Positions 6,834 through 14,793 are shown, counted from the first letter of the stretch. The stretch: DNA of 58,474 nucleotides from Myxococcales bacterium (GCA_021787845.1 JAJYLH010000035.1:1-58474); one strand, 5' to 3'. Notes: generated by a model from the letters alone, not told the origin. Made by a program: numbers and translations.

Positions 6834-8156
6834 CTAGCGCGCGCCCTTGCCCGTCAGCACCGTGCGCGCCGTGTGCGCGAGGACCAGCAACACCAGGAAC
6901 GGCGAGCGATGCTGGATGTAGTAGAGGTCGTACTCCAGCTTCGCCTTCGCGTCCTCCACCGTCGCGCCGTACGGGTACGAAATCTGCGCCCAGCCGGTGA
7001 CGCCCGGCTTCACCGCTTCCCTCAGGCCGTACAGCGGCAGCTCCGCCCTGAGCTTCTTTACGAAGTACGGCCGCTCCGGCCGCGGCCCGACCAGGCTCAT
7101 GTCACCCTTGAGCACCGAGAAGAGCTGCGGCAGCTCGTCCAGCCGCGTGCGCCGGAGCACGCGCCCGACGCGGGTCACTCGACCGTCCCCCGCCGCCGCC
7201 CACACCGGCGCCCCACCCTTCTCAGCGTCCTCGCGCATGCTGCGCAGCTTCACCAGCCGGAAGACCCGCCCGCGCCGCCCCACGCGATCCTGGCGATAGA
7301 ATACCGGTCCCGGCGAGTCGAGCTTGACCGCCAGCATGGCGAGAATGAGGGCGGGAGCGGCGAAGAGGAGGAGCAGCGCAGCCGTGGCCAGGTCGATCGC
7401 CCGCTGCACCGCGTCGAACGCCCGCGGCGCGAAGAAGCCCTCCCCGTACACCAGCTCGCTCGGCGCCAGGAGCTCCGGCGGCAGCCGCCGGGCGAACCGC
7501 GCCGCGAACCCCGCCGCGCTCACCACCTCGATGCCCGCCGCCCGCGCCCGGCAGAGCGGCTCCTCCGGAAGAGGCCCGGGCGTCGCCACCACGATGAGGT
7601 CCGCCTCCATCCGCCCGCTCAAGAGGTCGAGCTCGCCGCTCCTGCCAAGTAGGATCGGTAACGGAGAGGGACCGGCGTCGGTCGAGGTCTCGTCGGGCAC
7701 GAACCCCACCACCGCGCAGTCCGCGCTCGATTCCCGCACGAGCTGGGCGACCGCCCGCGCCTTTGCGCCGGTGCCGAGGACCAGGGCCCGCCGGGGACGG
7801 CTGAGCGCGAGCCCCCGGAGGAGCAGCGCGACGAGCAACGCGAGCGCGATGGCGACGAGGAAGATGCCCGGCTCGCCGACGCCCCACTTCCACCAGGCAC
7901 CGGTCGCGAGGAGCGTCCCCGCCCCGGCGCCGAAGAGCCACCGCCGCACGGGAAAGTCCTCGCGCGGCTGGTAGAGGTCGGAAAGGTAGAGGCCGACCTG
8001 GATCCCGAGCACGCACGCCACCGCCGTCCAGAGCGCCTTCGCTCCGCCGAGCCCGCCCGACGCGGTCGCCGCGAGAAAGAGCACTCCGGCCGCGGCCTGC
8101 TCCGCGAAGAAGAGCTTCACCCGGCTTCCAAGCACGTAGTGGCCGAAGACCCGCAC
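6834..8156 (-). CDS. polyprenyl-phosphate sugar-1-phosphate transferase (priming glycosyltransferase)
   Basis: 440-residue integral membrane enzyme that starts polysaccharide repeat synthesis by moving a sugar-1-phosphate to undecaprenyl phosphate. Four N-terminal hydrophobic segments and a nucleotide-fold-like middle (RRALVLGTGAKARAV) precede the catalytic region. That region has SPGPVFYRQDRVGRRGR, KLRSM, RRTRLDELPQL and LKGDMSLVGPRPE, the signature of the bacterial sugar transferase family (WbaP/EpsZ type). GTG at 8156 starts only a few bases after the kinase stop. It is the last gene of the export operon. The sugar cannot be told from sequence. Confidence 0.92.
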   Translation of the reverse strand: MRVFGHYVLGSRVKLFFAEQAAAGVLFLAATASGGLGGAKALWTAVACVLGIQVGLYLSDLYQPREDFPVRRWLFGAGAGTLLATGAWWKWGVGEPGIFLVAIALALLVALLLRGLALSRPRRALVLGTGAKARAVAQLVRESSADCAVVGFVPDETSTDAGPSPLPILLGRSGELDLLSGRMEADLIVVATPGPLPEEPLCRARAAGIEVVSAAGFAARFARRLPPELLAPSELVYGEGFFAPRAFDAVQRAIDLATAALLLLFAAPALILAMLAVKLDSPGPVFYRQDRVGRRGRVFRLVKLRSMREDAEKGGAPVWAAAGDGRVTRVGRVLRRTRLDELPQLFSVLKGDMSLVGPRPERPYFVKKLRAELPLYGLREAVKPGVTGWAQISYPYGATVEDAKAKLEYDLYYIQHRSPFLVLLVLAHTARTVLTGKGAR

Positions 8157-8160
8157 CGCG

Positions 8161-8967
8161 TCACCGCCCCGGGGGCAGCGCCCGTCGCGCGGCGCGAAGC
8201 TGCGGCGCTTCCAACCCGGCCGCGCCGTTCAGGACCGCGCCGAGGACCCGCGCCCCCTCCAGCTCCTCCAGCGAGTCGCGGGCCAGTTGCGCTTCTGTCT
8301 GGCCGGAGCGCACCACCAGGACGACACCGGAGCACTGGGCCGCGATGAGCCGCGCGTCGACGCAGGCGAGCGGCGGCAGATCGATCACCGTCTCCGCGAA
8401 CTCGCCCCGCACCTGCGCGAGAAACCGAGCGAAGCGCGGGCTCGTGAACCGGCGCGCCGGCTCCGCTTCCGGCCGCCCGCCGCCGATGAGCGCGACGTGC
8501 GCGTTCGGGTGCTCATAGACCACCGCTTCCAGGTCGGCGCGGTTCGCGAGGACGTCGGAAAGGCCCACCTCGCCGTCGACCCCGAAGAGGCGATGGAGCG
8601 CGGGCGCGCGCAGGTCCGCGTCGACGAGCGCCACCGGCCGTCCGGTCTCCCGGGCGGCGACGAGCGCCAGGTTCGCGGCGACGGTGGAGCGGCCCTCGCC
8701 GCGGGCCGCCGACGCCACCGCGAGCACTCCGAGAGGGGAGCCGCCGACCGACCGTCGCAGGGCGTAGTAGAGGCCGCGAAACGCCTCCGCCGCCGCCCCC
8801 GCCGGCTGGTGCAGCGCCACCAGGCTCTCGTGCGCCTTCGGCGCCGGCGCTCGGCTCTGCCGGTCGATGCGCTCGGCGATCACCACTGCCTGGCGCGCCG
8901 TCTCGTGCCGTTCGTCGTCGAGCTGCATCGAGTCGTCCCCCGAGACCCGCTCTGCGCGGATCGCCAT
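8161..8967 (-). CDS. BY-kinase-like ATPase (CpsD/CapB type), atypical Walker A, no Tyr tail
   Basis: 268-residue cytoplasmic protein related to bacterial tyrosine kinases that cycle phosphorylation to control Wzz/Wzc-type polysaccharide export. The fold is recognisable: Walker A region SAARGEGRSTVAANLA, Walker A' VALVDADLRAPALH (about 112-125), and Walker B ETVIDLPPL (about 192-200). The Walker A lysine expected after GEG is Arg93. The usual C-terminal tyrosine cluster is absent; the tail ends RAARRALPPGR. It follows the Wzz gene closely, with a ribosome-binding GAGGG. It may regulate without kinase activity, or use Arg for nucleotide binding. Confidence 0.85.
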   Translation of the reverse strand: MAIRAERVSGDDSMQLDDERHETARQAVVIAERIDRQSRAPAPKAHESLVALHQPAGAAAEAFRGLYYALRRSVGGSPLGVLAVASAARGEGRSTVAANLALVAARETGRPVALVDADLRAPALHRLFGVDGEVGLSDVLANRADLEAVVYEHPNAHVALIGGGRPEAEPARRFTSPRFARFLAQVRGEFAETVIDLPPLACVDARLIAAQCSGVVLVVRSGQTEAQLARDSLEELEGARVLGAVLNGAAGLEAPQLRAARRALPPGR

Positions 8968-8970
8968 CGC

Positions 8971-10341
8971 CTACCCTCGCTCCCTGAGGTTCGGCACCAC
9001 CGAGAGGAGCGGCACGTCCAAGGACGCGCGCGCCTGCGCCGGCGTGCGCAGCGACCGGTCGTTGGACTCGAGCCACACCCCGGTGCCGACCGCGAGCCCG
9101 AGCGCGAGCGCGAGCACCACCCACAACAGCCGCGGCCGGTCGGGCGCCATCGGCTCGGTCGGCGCGCTCGGCGGATCGATCACGTCCGTCGCCGCGAGCG
9201 CCGACTCTTTCTCCAGCCCCAGCGCCACCTCGGCCTCGATTTTCCGGGAAGCGAGCGAGTCGTACTTCTTGCGCAAGAGGTCCCGGTCCCGGTCGAGCTC
9301 CGCCAGCGCACCCGCCCACTTCGCCGACGCCGCCGCTCGCCCGCGCGCCGCCCGGATGTCCGCCCGGAGCCCCTCGACCTCGCGCCGTGCCCGCCACGCC
9401 TCCCGCGCGAGCGCCCTTCTCTCCCGCACCGCTCCCGTGGCCTTCACGGCCGCCGCCCGCCGCGCGGCCTGGATACCGGCCACCTCCCTGGTCAGCCGGA
9501 TGGTGTCCGGGTACTGCGCCGAATAGATCGCCTTCGCGTGGATGAGCTGCTTCTCCAGGTCGTCCTGGATGGTGGCGAGCCGCTCGAGCTCCGGGTTGGT
9601 CGGGTTCGCCGGCAACAGCGCCCGCTGCTGTTCCACCGCGTGGAGCCAGTTCTCCGCGTTGTCGAGCTGTTTGGTCGCGCGGTCCGCCTCCTCCAGGTTC
9701 GCCTCGACCTGTTCGGGCAGCTCCCCGTCGTGCGCGAGCCGGAAGGCCCGCACCTTCCTGTCTTGCGCGTCGAGCGCGGCGGCGACCTTCCCCAGCTCGT
9801 CGTTCAAGAGGTCGCGCACCCGGGTCGCCTGGCCGATTCGGTCTTGCGCGTTCGCCTCGGCGAAGCCGTGCGCGACGGCCGAGACCACCGGCGCCGCCTT
9901 CGACGGATCCCCGGTGCGGTACGCCAGGTCGATAGCGCTGTCGCCATCCGGCTTCACTCCCAGGTGGCGCTCGAGCTCCTCCGCGGCGGCAGCGATGCCG
10001 TACCGCGAGACCGTTTTCGGATAGAGGTCGAACGTCTTGACCGCGCTCTCCAGGTTCGGCGTGCTCAAGAGCGCCTCTTTCGCGATCCGCAGCCGGTCCT
10101 CGAGGAGCGTCGTCACCGCTGGCCGGATCAGATCGGCGTGCGGCCGGTACGGCTCGACAATGATCGTCGCCTCCGCCTGGTACTGGCTCGGCAGGAGGAA
10201 GACCACCGCCACACCCACCACGAGAGCGCCAGCGCCGACCAGGAGCGCTGGACGTGCCCGGCGGCGCGCGGCCTGGACGAGCTCGCCCACCGTGTAGCCG
10301 CGCTCTTCCGGCACCTCGTGGATTCTTCCCGCGCTCTTCAC
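8971..10341 (-). CDS. Wzz/GumC-type polysaccharide chain-length/co-polymerase protein
   Basis: 456-residue inner-membrane protein with the Wzz layout. There is an N-terminal helix (LVGAGALVVGVAVVFLL) right after TVGELVQAARRRARP, a periplasmic Wzz domain beginning YQAEATIIVEPYRP, a long coiled-coil region (about 165-390), and a second membrane helix (LLWVVLALALGLAVG) before a short tail with SLDVPLLSVVPNL. The kinase domain is a separate downstream gene, so this is the split arrangement. The GTG start at 10341 overlaps the stop of the beta-barrel gene (GTGA). It should control polymer length and link polymerisation to the outer-membrane exporter. Confidence 0.9.
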   Translation of the reverse strand: MKSAGRIHEVPEERGYTVGELVQAARRRARPALLVGAGALVVGVAVVFLLPSQYQAEATIIVEPYRPHADLIRPAVTTLLEDRLRIAKEALLSTPNLESAVKTFDLYPKTVSRYGIAAAAEELERHLGVKPDGDSAIDLAYRTGDPSKAAPVVSAVAHGFAEANAQDRIGQATRVRDLLNDELGKVAAALDAQDRKVRAFRLAHDGELPEQVEANLEEADRATKQLDNAENWLHAVEQQRALLPANPTNPELERLATIQDDLEKQLIHAKAIYSAQYPDTIRLTREVAGIQAARRAAAVKATGAVRERRALAREAWRARREVEGLRADIRAARGRAAASAKWAGALAELDRDRDLLRKKYDSLASRKIEAEVALGLEKESALAATDVIDPPSAPTEPMAPDRPRLLWVVLALALGLAVGTGVWLESNDRSLRTPAQARASLDVPLLSVVPNLRERG

Positions 10342-11447
10342 GGCCGCCCCCCGGTCCAATCGAGATTGACGTACGCCGCGTCCCGCGCCAGCGCCGCCTC
10401 GCCGGCGACCGGCAGCCGCTCGAACCTGAGCGCGGTCACCCCCAGCCACACCCCCGCGAAGAGCCGCCGGAACGCGCCGCCTTCGAGGCCGTAGCCGGGC
10501 ACCCAGGTCGTGTCCCGCGGCGACGGATGGCTCCGGTAGTAGCCGACCCGCGCTCTGAGCTCCCAGTCGCGGTCGCCGTAGCGCCCGACCGCCTCCACCA
10601 GCTCGCCCGCGAGCACGCCGCCCCGCCCCGAGGGAACGGTCAGGTCGTGCGCCGCGTCCAGCTCGAGCCCCGAGAAGCGCCAAGCTTTCCAGAAGCGCAG
10701 CCGGGCGACGCCGAGCCAGAGCATCCCTTGCGCGTCGCCATAGGCGAGGGGACCCGCCGACGCTTCGACGAAGGTGCGGCGGGCGAGCCGCCAGCGCACC
10801 CCCGCGAGCACGTCCAGCGTCCGCGCGAGGAGGCCGGCCGAGGTGAAGAACAGCCGCCCCTCGGCCGCGGGAACGAGGGCGACGGCGCGGGTGAGCTGGT
10901 AGCTGGGCGTGAGCGCGAGCCCTGCCGCCTCCCCGCCAGGCTCGGTCGATTGATCGATGAACTCGACGCCCTCGAGCTCGACCCGGGTGTCGAGGGTCCA
11001 GCGACGGGAAAGCAAGCTCTCGACGCCCGCGCGCGAGCGAAAACCGAGGGTGCGGCCGCGGCCGGCGAGGAGCCCCACCTGCGCGAGCGCGAGCGGGTCG
11101 TCGGCTGCGCGCAGCCGGCCGTTCGCGTAGAGCCGGATCCGCCGGCCGAGACGGTCGGAGGCGCCAAGCTTCGCCTCGCCGAGGAGCACGCCTTTCTGTC
11201 GCACGTAGAAGCCCAAGCCGGTCGCCCTCAGGTTCGCGCTCACGCGCCAGAGCCGGTCGAACGCCACCCAGTCGAGCTGCGCGGTGGTCTCGCCGACGCC
11301 GTCGCCGCCCTTGTTGTCGAACAGCACGTCGTCGTCGAGCCCGGCCCCGACCGACACGCCGGGCGTGAGCCGGAGCTGCGGTGCCGCGAGGGCCGGCGCC
11401 GCGACCAGCGCGGGGAGCAGAACCGCAATCGCCGAGCGCCGTCGCAC
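10338..11447 (-). CDS. outer-membrane beta-barrel protein of polysaccharide export
   Basis: 369-residue protein with a clear signal peptide (cleavage near ALAAPQ). The rest is a continuous series of short alternating strands, e.g. RIRLYANGRLRAADD, RWTLDTRVELEGVEF and DWELRARVGYYRS, as expected for a monomeric barrel of about 16-18 strands. It sits between the exporter lipoprotein and the Wzz gene. In Myxococcus xanthus, short exporter proteins without their own outer-membrane helix are accompanied by such barrels (WzpX/S/B type), so this is probably the pore-forming partner. The assignment rests on layout and strand pattern, not on a specific motif. Confidence 0.75.
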   Translation of the reverse strand: MRRRSAIAVLLPALVAAPALAAPQLRLTPGVSVGAGLDDDVLFDNKGGDGVGETTAQLDWVAFDRLWRVSANLRATGLGFYVRQKGVLLGEAKLGASDRLGRRIRLYANGRLRAADDPLALAQVGLLAGRGRTLGFRSRAGVESLLSRRWTLDTRVELEGVEFIDQSTEPGGEAAGLALTPSYQLTRAVALVPAAEGRLFFTSAGLLARTLDVLAGVRWRLARRTFVEASAGPLAYGDAQGMLWLGVARLRFWKAWRFSGLELDAAHDLTVPSGRGGVLAGELVEAVGRYGDRDWELRARVGYYRSHPSPRDTTWVPGYGLEGGAFRRLFAGVWLGVTALRFERLPVAGEAALARDAAYVNLDWTGGRP

Positions 11448-11459
11448 GCCGCCACCGCC

Positions 11460-12137
11460 CTACCGCACCACCACGGTGTCGCCCGGCTCGAGGTCCACCC
11501 GGTCGTGACCGCTCTCGAGATCCTTGAGCGCTAGCGTGTAGCGTTTGCCCGAGTCGGCCCGCAGCAGGGTGACGTCGTCACGGGCGGAGAACTCGCCGAG
11601 GCCGCCCGCGGTGGCGATCGCCTGGAGCACGTCGACCTGGGTCGCGAGCGGATAGACGCCCGGCTTCTGCACCTCGCCGACGACGTAGAAGCGCGAGCTG
11701 TTGACCTGGCGGACGATGACGCTGACCACCCGCGGGTCCTGGATGTAGGCGCGCAGCCGCTCGACGATGCGCGCGCGCAGTTCGTCGGGGGTGAGCCCCG
11801 CGGCGGTGATCTCGCCCACGATCGGCAGAGAGATGCGCCCATCGGGCCGGACCGGCACCGTGCGGGAGAGGTCGGGGTTCTTGTAGACGGCGACCTCGAC
11901 GACGTCCGCGCGGCCGAGCCGGTATGGCAGGGCGAGAGGGGAACCCGCGTGGACCAGTTGGGCGTGAGCGCATCCGGTTACAGAAAGCGCTAGCGCTAAG
12001 CATGCCGGGCCGACGAACAGCCGGGAAAGAACAACGCGTCCCGGTGACGGAGTCCAGCACCGCTGACCCTGGGCCCTTCGACTTCGCTCAGGATGAATTT
12101 CGTCGAAGGGCGAGCGGCCCAGCGCGCTCCCGCCCAT
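11460..12137 (-). CDS. short polysaccharide export (OPX/Wza-like) lipoprotein
   Basis: Export protein with a Poly_export domain (YRLGRADVVEVAVYKNP through DGRISLPIVGEI) and an SLBB-like domain (FYVVGEVQKPGVYPLATQVD). A signal segment FVGPACLALALSVTGC ends in a lipobox, so the mature lipoprotein is only about 170 residues. It lacks the extra SLBB domain and C-terminal helix of full-length Wza. The start is uncertain: no ATG, GTG or TTG lies close to the signal segment. The nearest in-frame ATG (12137) lies inside a dispersed palindromic repeat, which would add about 35 odd residues. It is first in the five-gene export operon. Confidence 0.82.
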   Translation of the reverse strand: MGGSALGRSPFDEIHPERSRRAQGQRCWTPSPGRVVLSRLFVGPACLALALSVTGCAHAQLVHAGSPLALPYRLGRADVVEVAVYKNPDLSRTVPVRPDGRISLPIVGEITAAGLTPDELRARIVERLRAYIQDPRVVSVIVRQVNSSRFYVVGEVQKPGVYPLATQVDVLQAIATAGGLGEFSARDDVTLLRADSGKRYTLALKDLESGHDRVDLEPGDTVVVR

Positions 12138-12164
12138 CCTTCGACGGTGCCCAGGATGAGCGGG
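12073..12164. repeat. dispersed palindromic repeat (CTTCGAC...CTCAGGATGA type)
   Basis: Two adjacent hairpins. GCCCTTCGAC (12073-12082) pairs perfectly with GTCGAAGGGC (12102-12111). CCCGCCCATCC (12129-12139) pairs with GGATGAGCGGG (12154-12164) with one mismatch. The same building blocks (CATCCT-TCGAC, CAGGATGA, GAGCGG) occur at 28676-28775 and 41916-42090, so this is a family of mobile or amplified small repeats. The copy overlaps the 5' end of the exporter gene. Confidence 0.65.
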
Positions 12165-12448
12165 AACGACGCGACGATGCGAACAGATGCCCGTTGCTTC
12201 CTGTCGGGACCCAAGCTTCTCGAGGTGCGCGCGCTCCATCGTTCCCCCCGAACGGAAGATCGCCGGCGCCCGCAGGCCGCCGGGCGAGCCCTCCGGTTTG
12301 AAGTGGATGGCGACGAAGGGCGCCGGCGGCAAGTCTCGAGACCGTCGATTCCACGGTCGAGGAACGGGCTTCGCCAACCGCGGAAGAGCTTGGTCCGCCG
12401 ATGGCGCGCTTGACAGGACCGCCCTACCTGAATGCGCGGGGGGAGGCG
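12138..12448 (+). other. intergenic region upstream of the export operon
   Basis: About 310 bases between the divergent export operon and a small membrane-protein gene. The left end carries the second hairpin of the dispersed repeat. The rest shows no recognisable gene. A TTGACA at 12413 points rightwards but has no good -10 partner at the right distance. Promoters for both flanking units must lie here, but none could be fixed by eye. Confidence 0.4.
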
Positions 12449-12679
12449 ATGTGGCCGATGGCGTTGCGACTGCTGGTGGTGTTTTCGTTCTGGGGGGCCG
12501 TGCTCGCGGGGGCCATCGCGGCCGGCGCTCCGACCAAGACGGCGGAGCTCACGGCGGCGGGGCTCGCCGGGGTCACGCTGACGCTCATGAGCTTGCGCAA
12601 GCCGAAACCGCGCGAGGCGACGGGCGATGAGGCGGCGGTCGCGTCCGCCACGCCCCGGGAACGCCGGTCGGTGTCGTAG
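12449..12679 (+). CDS. small two-helix membrane protein (hypothetical)
   Basis: About 76 residues with two hydrophobic segments (LLVVFSFWGAVLAGAIAAG and TAAGLAGVTLTLM) and a polar, charged tail (KPKPREATGDEA). A strong GGGGGAGG sequence lies just upstream. It is two bases from the ATG at 12449 and eleven from an ATG at 12458, so translation may begin at either. The hairpin-like topology fits an inner-membrane protein. No family is recognised. It is followed after 37 bases by another small gene in the same direction. Confidence 0.5.
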   Translation: MWPMALRLLVVFSFWGAVLAGAIAAGAPTKTAELTAAGLAGVTLTLMSLRKPKPREATGDEAAVASATPRERRSVS

Positions 12680-12716
12680 GGAGACGATCGGCGGGACGGC
12701 GCGCTAGACTCGTCGG

Positions 12717-12914
12717 ATGCCGAAACCCACTTCCCGCGGCGGCGCGCCCATCATCGAGACGGTGGGCGTCACCGTTGCCGTAGGTCAGGTGCGGCGCACC
12801 AAGCCGCCACCGCACCCGTACGGCTCCCCGGCGATGGACCTGAAGAAGGAACAAGCCGAAGAGGAGCGCCGCCGGCAAGCAGAGGCCGGAGAATCGCCGG
12901 AGGCCGGAAGCTAG
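12717..12914 (+). CDS. small hypothetical protein (65 aa)
   Basis: Short frame starting MPKPTSRGGAPIIETVGVT. It has a basic, proline-rich middle (RRTKPPPHPYG) and a very charged, probably helical end (DLKKEQAEEERRRQAEAG). There is no signal peptide or membrane segment. The ATG lacks a good ribosome-binding site, though a TAGACT sequence 13 bases upstream could be a -10 box for a near-leaderless message. Its charged tail and tandem position with the preceding small gene make it plausible, but it could be a chance frame in GC-rich DNA. Confidence 0.35.
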   Translation: MPKPTSRGGAPIIETVGVTVAVGQVRRTKPPPHPYGSPAMDLKKEQAEEERRRQAEAGESPEAGS

Positions 12915-13057
12915 GCGGGACGGCCGCCATCGGTCGCTCCGGATTGTCCTTGCCAAATTGTCCGGCTTGGCGCCTCCCGGCGTCTGCGCGTGCCAGCGTG
13001 GCAATCGCCCGGCCGCGCGCCTTCGCCCAAAAGCTTGCGTTCGGGCCGGAACAGCGT

Positions 13058-13073
13058 TGGCATCGCGCTTGCT
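13058..13073 (+). promoter_or_regulatory. sigma-54-like promoter upstream of the FN3/beta-barrel gene
   Basis: TGGCAT-CGCGC-TTGCT closely matches the sigma-54 consensus (TGGCAY-N5-TTGCW), with GG and GC ten bases apart. The expected transcript start is near 13083, about 35 bases before the ATG at 13117. This is well placed for the FN3/beta-barrel gene. If real, the gene needs an enhancer-binding activator; no enhancer site was identified. Confidence 0.55.
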
Positions 13074-13116
13074 CGGCCAGGCCCTCCGGCCACCGCCCTT
13101 GGAGACCACGCCGCCC

Positions 13117-14793
13117 ATGTTCCGCTCGCATTCGCGCTATTTCGGCCTCTCGCTGTTGCTCGTCCTCCTCCTTCCCCGGCCATCCAGCGCGCAGCAGGTG
13201 GGGTTCACGCCGGCGCTCGTCGACACGAAGTTCGCCTCCCTGTCGAAGGACGACTGCACCCAGAACCCGCAGGACACGACCAACTTCGCCTTCACCTGGA
13301 GCTACACGCCGACCTGCGTCGGTGGCGAGGAGGAGGTGTTCCTCTCGACCTCGTCCTCCTGCGCCGACACGACCACCGGCACCCCTCCCGTAGCTCTGAT
13401 CCTCCGCGGCAAGGCGGTACCGACCTCGTCGGGCGGCACCGTCACCGGAAAGTACCCGACCGACGGCTCGAACGAGACGTTGGACGCGCAGATGCTGTTC
13501 TCGCTCGCCGCCGGAACGCCGACGACGAGCCCCGACGCCAGCGTCTGCACCGCCAAGGAGGTCAGCGCCACCGTCTACCTCTGCGTCGAGGTCTTCCCGC
13601 CGGCCGGGTGCCTGGTGAGCACCGCGTCCTTCGGGCAGGTCCCGATTACGGTCGACTCGACGCCGCCGCCCGCGCCGACCTTGACCCAGGTCAGCCCGCT
13701 CGACTCGGCGCTCCTCGTGAGCTGGACGATGCCCTCCGACCTGGGCGGCGCGAGCCACTACCAGGTGAACGCCACCGCCAACGGCAAGACCACCACCAGC
13801 ACCATCGACGGAGCGAGCACCACCAGCGCCAAGATCCAGGGCCTGACGAACGGCACCACCTACTCGGTGACCGTGCAGAGCCTCGACGACGCCGGCACCC
13901 AGACCTCGTTCAACAACGTCAGCGCCGACTCCAACGAGCTGAGCGGTACGCCGCAGGAGGCCATCGACTTCTACACCCGCTACCGGTCGGATGGAGGGCA
14001 AGAGAAGGGCGGCTGCGCTTCCGCGCCCATGTCGCTCCTGGCGCTCCTCATCGCGGGCCTGCTCTTGTGGAAGAAGCGTACGCGCCTGGCCGTGCTGGTG
14101 CTCTGCCTCGCGCTGCCGGCGCTCGGGCGCGCGCAGGATTTCGCGGCGCCGCCGACCTTTCACAGCCCCCAGAGCTTCACCGTCGCCCTCCGGCTGGGCC
14201 CCTACTCTCCGAGCATCGACTCGGAGCCGGCGCTCAAGGGCAAGACGCCGTACAAGGACATCTTCGGAACCCAGACGCCGCTGATGTGGCGCGTCGGCCT
14301 CGACTACGACGTGTTCAAGAAGTTCGGGCGGTTGTCGGTCGGCCTCTCCCTCGGCTTCTGGCAGGCGCTGGGCAAGGGCCGCTCGAAGTCGACCGATCAA
14401 CCGACCGGCGACACGATTCTCCTGAACCTCTGGCCCCTGACGCCGTCGGTCGCCTATCGCTTCGACGTCCCCTGGGTGCGCTACGGCGTCCCGCTCGTGC
14501 CCTTCGCGCGTTTCGGGTACGGGTTCACCAAGTGGTCGAGCAGCAAGAACGGCCAGACCTCGACGTTCGGCGGCGACTCCGCGAGCGGCTGGGCGCGCGG
14601 CATCGAGTACGCGGTCGGCGTCGAGTTGGTCCTGGACGCCTTCGACCCGCAGCAGGCGGTGGAGCTGGACCAGGACTCCGGCATCAACTCGACGCGGCTC
14701 TTCTTCGACTTCGAGGGGATGAGCTGGCGAGGAGCGGGAGGGCTGCGGCTCGACGGCACCAGCTTCGGGGGAGGGCTGGCGCTCGCCTTCTAG
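13117..14793 (+). CDS. FN3 protein with MYXO-CTERM-like anchor fused in frame to an outer-membrane beta-barrel
   Basis: 558 residues, starting at an ATG 12 bases after a GGAG. A signal peptide (LSLLLVLLLPRPSSAQQ) leads to a Cys-containing domain (about 28-180) and an FN3-like domain (about 184-279). Then comes EKGGCASAP, a short helix SLLALLIAGLLLW and a basic KKRTR, which is the Cys-helix-basic layout of MYXO-CTERM anchors. Instead of a stop, the frame continues into a second signal-like segment (LAVLVLCLALPALGRAQ) and about 215 residues of strand-rich sequence (RVGLDYDVFKKFGRLSVGLS, YRFDVPWVRYG) ending in GGGLALAF, like a barrel's last strand. The two halves resemble proteins that I recall as adjacent separate genes in Myxococcus. 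This could be a true polyprotein, or a lost stop or start. Confidence 0.75.
   Translation: MFRSHSRYFGLSLLLVLLLPRPSSAQQVGFTPALVDTKFASLSKDDCTQNPQDTTNFAFTWSYTPTCVGGEEEVFLSTSSSCADTTTGTPPVALILRGKAVPTSSGGTVTGKYPTDGSNETLDAQMLFSLAAGTPTTSPDASVCTAKEVSATVYLCVEVFPPAGCLVSTASFGQVPITVDSTPPPAPTLTQVSPLDSALLVSWTMPSDLGGASHYQVNATANGKTTTSTIDGASTTSAKIQGLTNGTTYSVTVQSLDDAGTQTSFNNVSADSNELSGTPQEAIDFYTRYRSDGGQEKGGCASAPMSLLALLIAGLLLWKKRTRLAVLVLCLALPALGRAQDFAAPPTFHSPQSFTVALRLGPYSPSIDSEPALKGKTPYKDIFGTQTPLMWRVGLDYDVFKKFGRLSVGLSLGFWQALGKGRSKSTDQPTGDTILLNLWPLTPSVAYRFDVPWVRYGVPLVPFARFGYGFTKWSSSKNGQTSTFGGDSASGWARGIEYAVGVELVLDAFDPQQAVELDQDSGINSTRLFFDFEGMSWRGAGGLRLDGTSFGGGLALAF

Noticed and set aside
5889-7652. Plus-strand open frame opposite the MlaF-like and sugar transferase genes
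   Set aside because: Same GC-driven antisense effect; no start signal or domain.
8287-10494. Plus-strand open frame opposite the Wzz and kinase genes
   Set aside because: Arg/His-rich shadow of two genes with clear motifs on the minus strand.
10342-10683. N-terminal extension of the Wzz frame
   Set aside because: It would lie inside the beta-barrel gene. The GTGA overlap at 10338-10341 gives a normal Wzz start.
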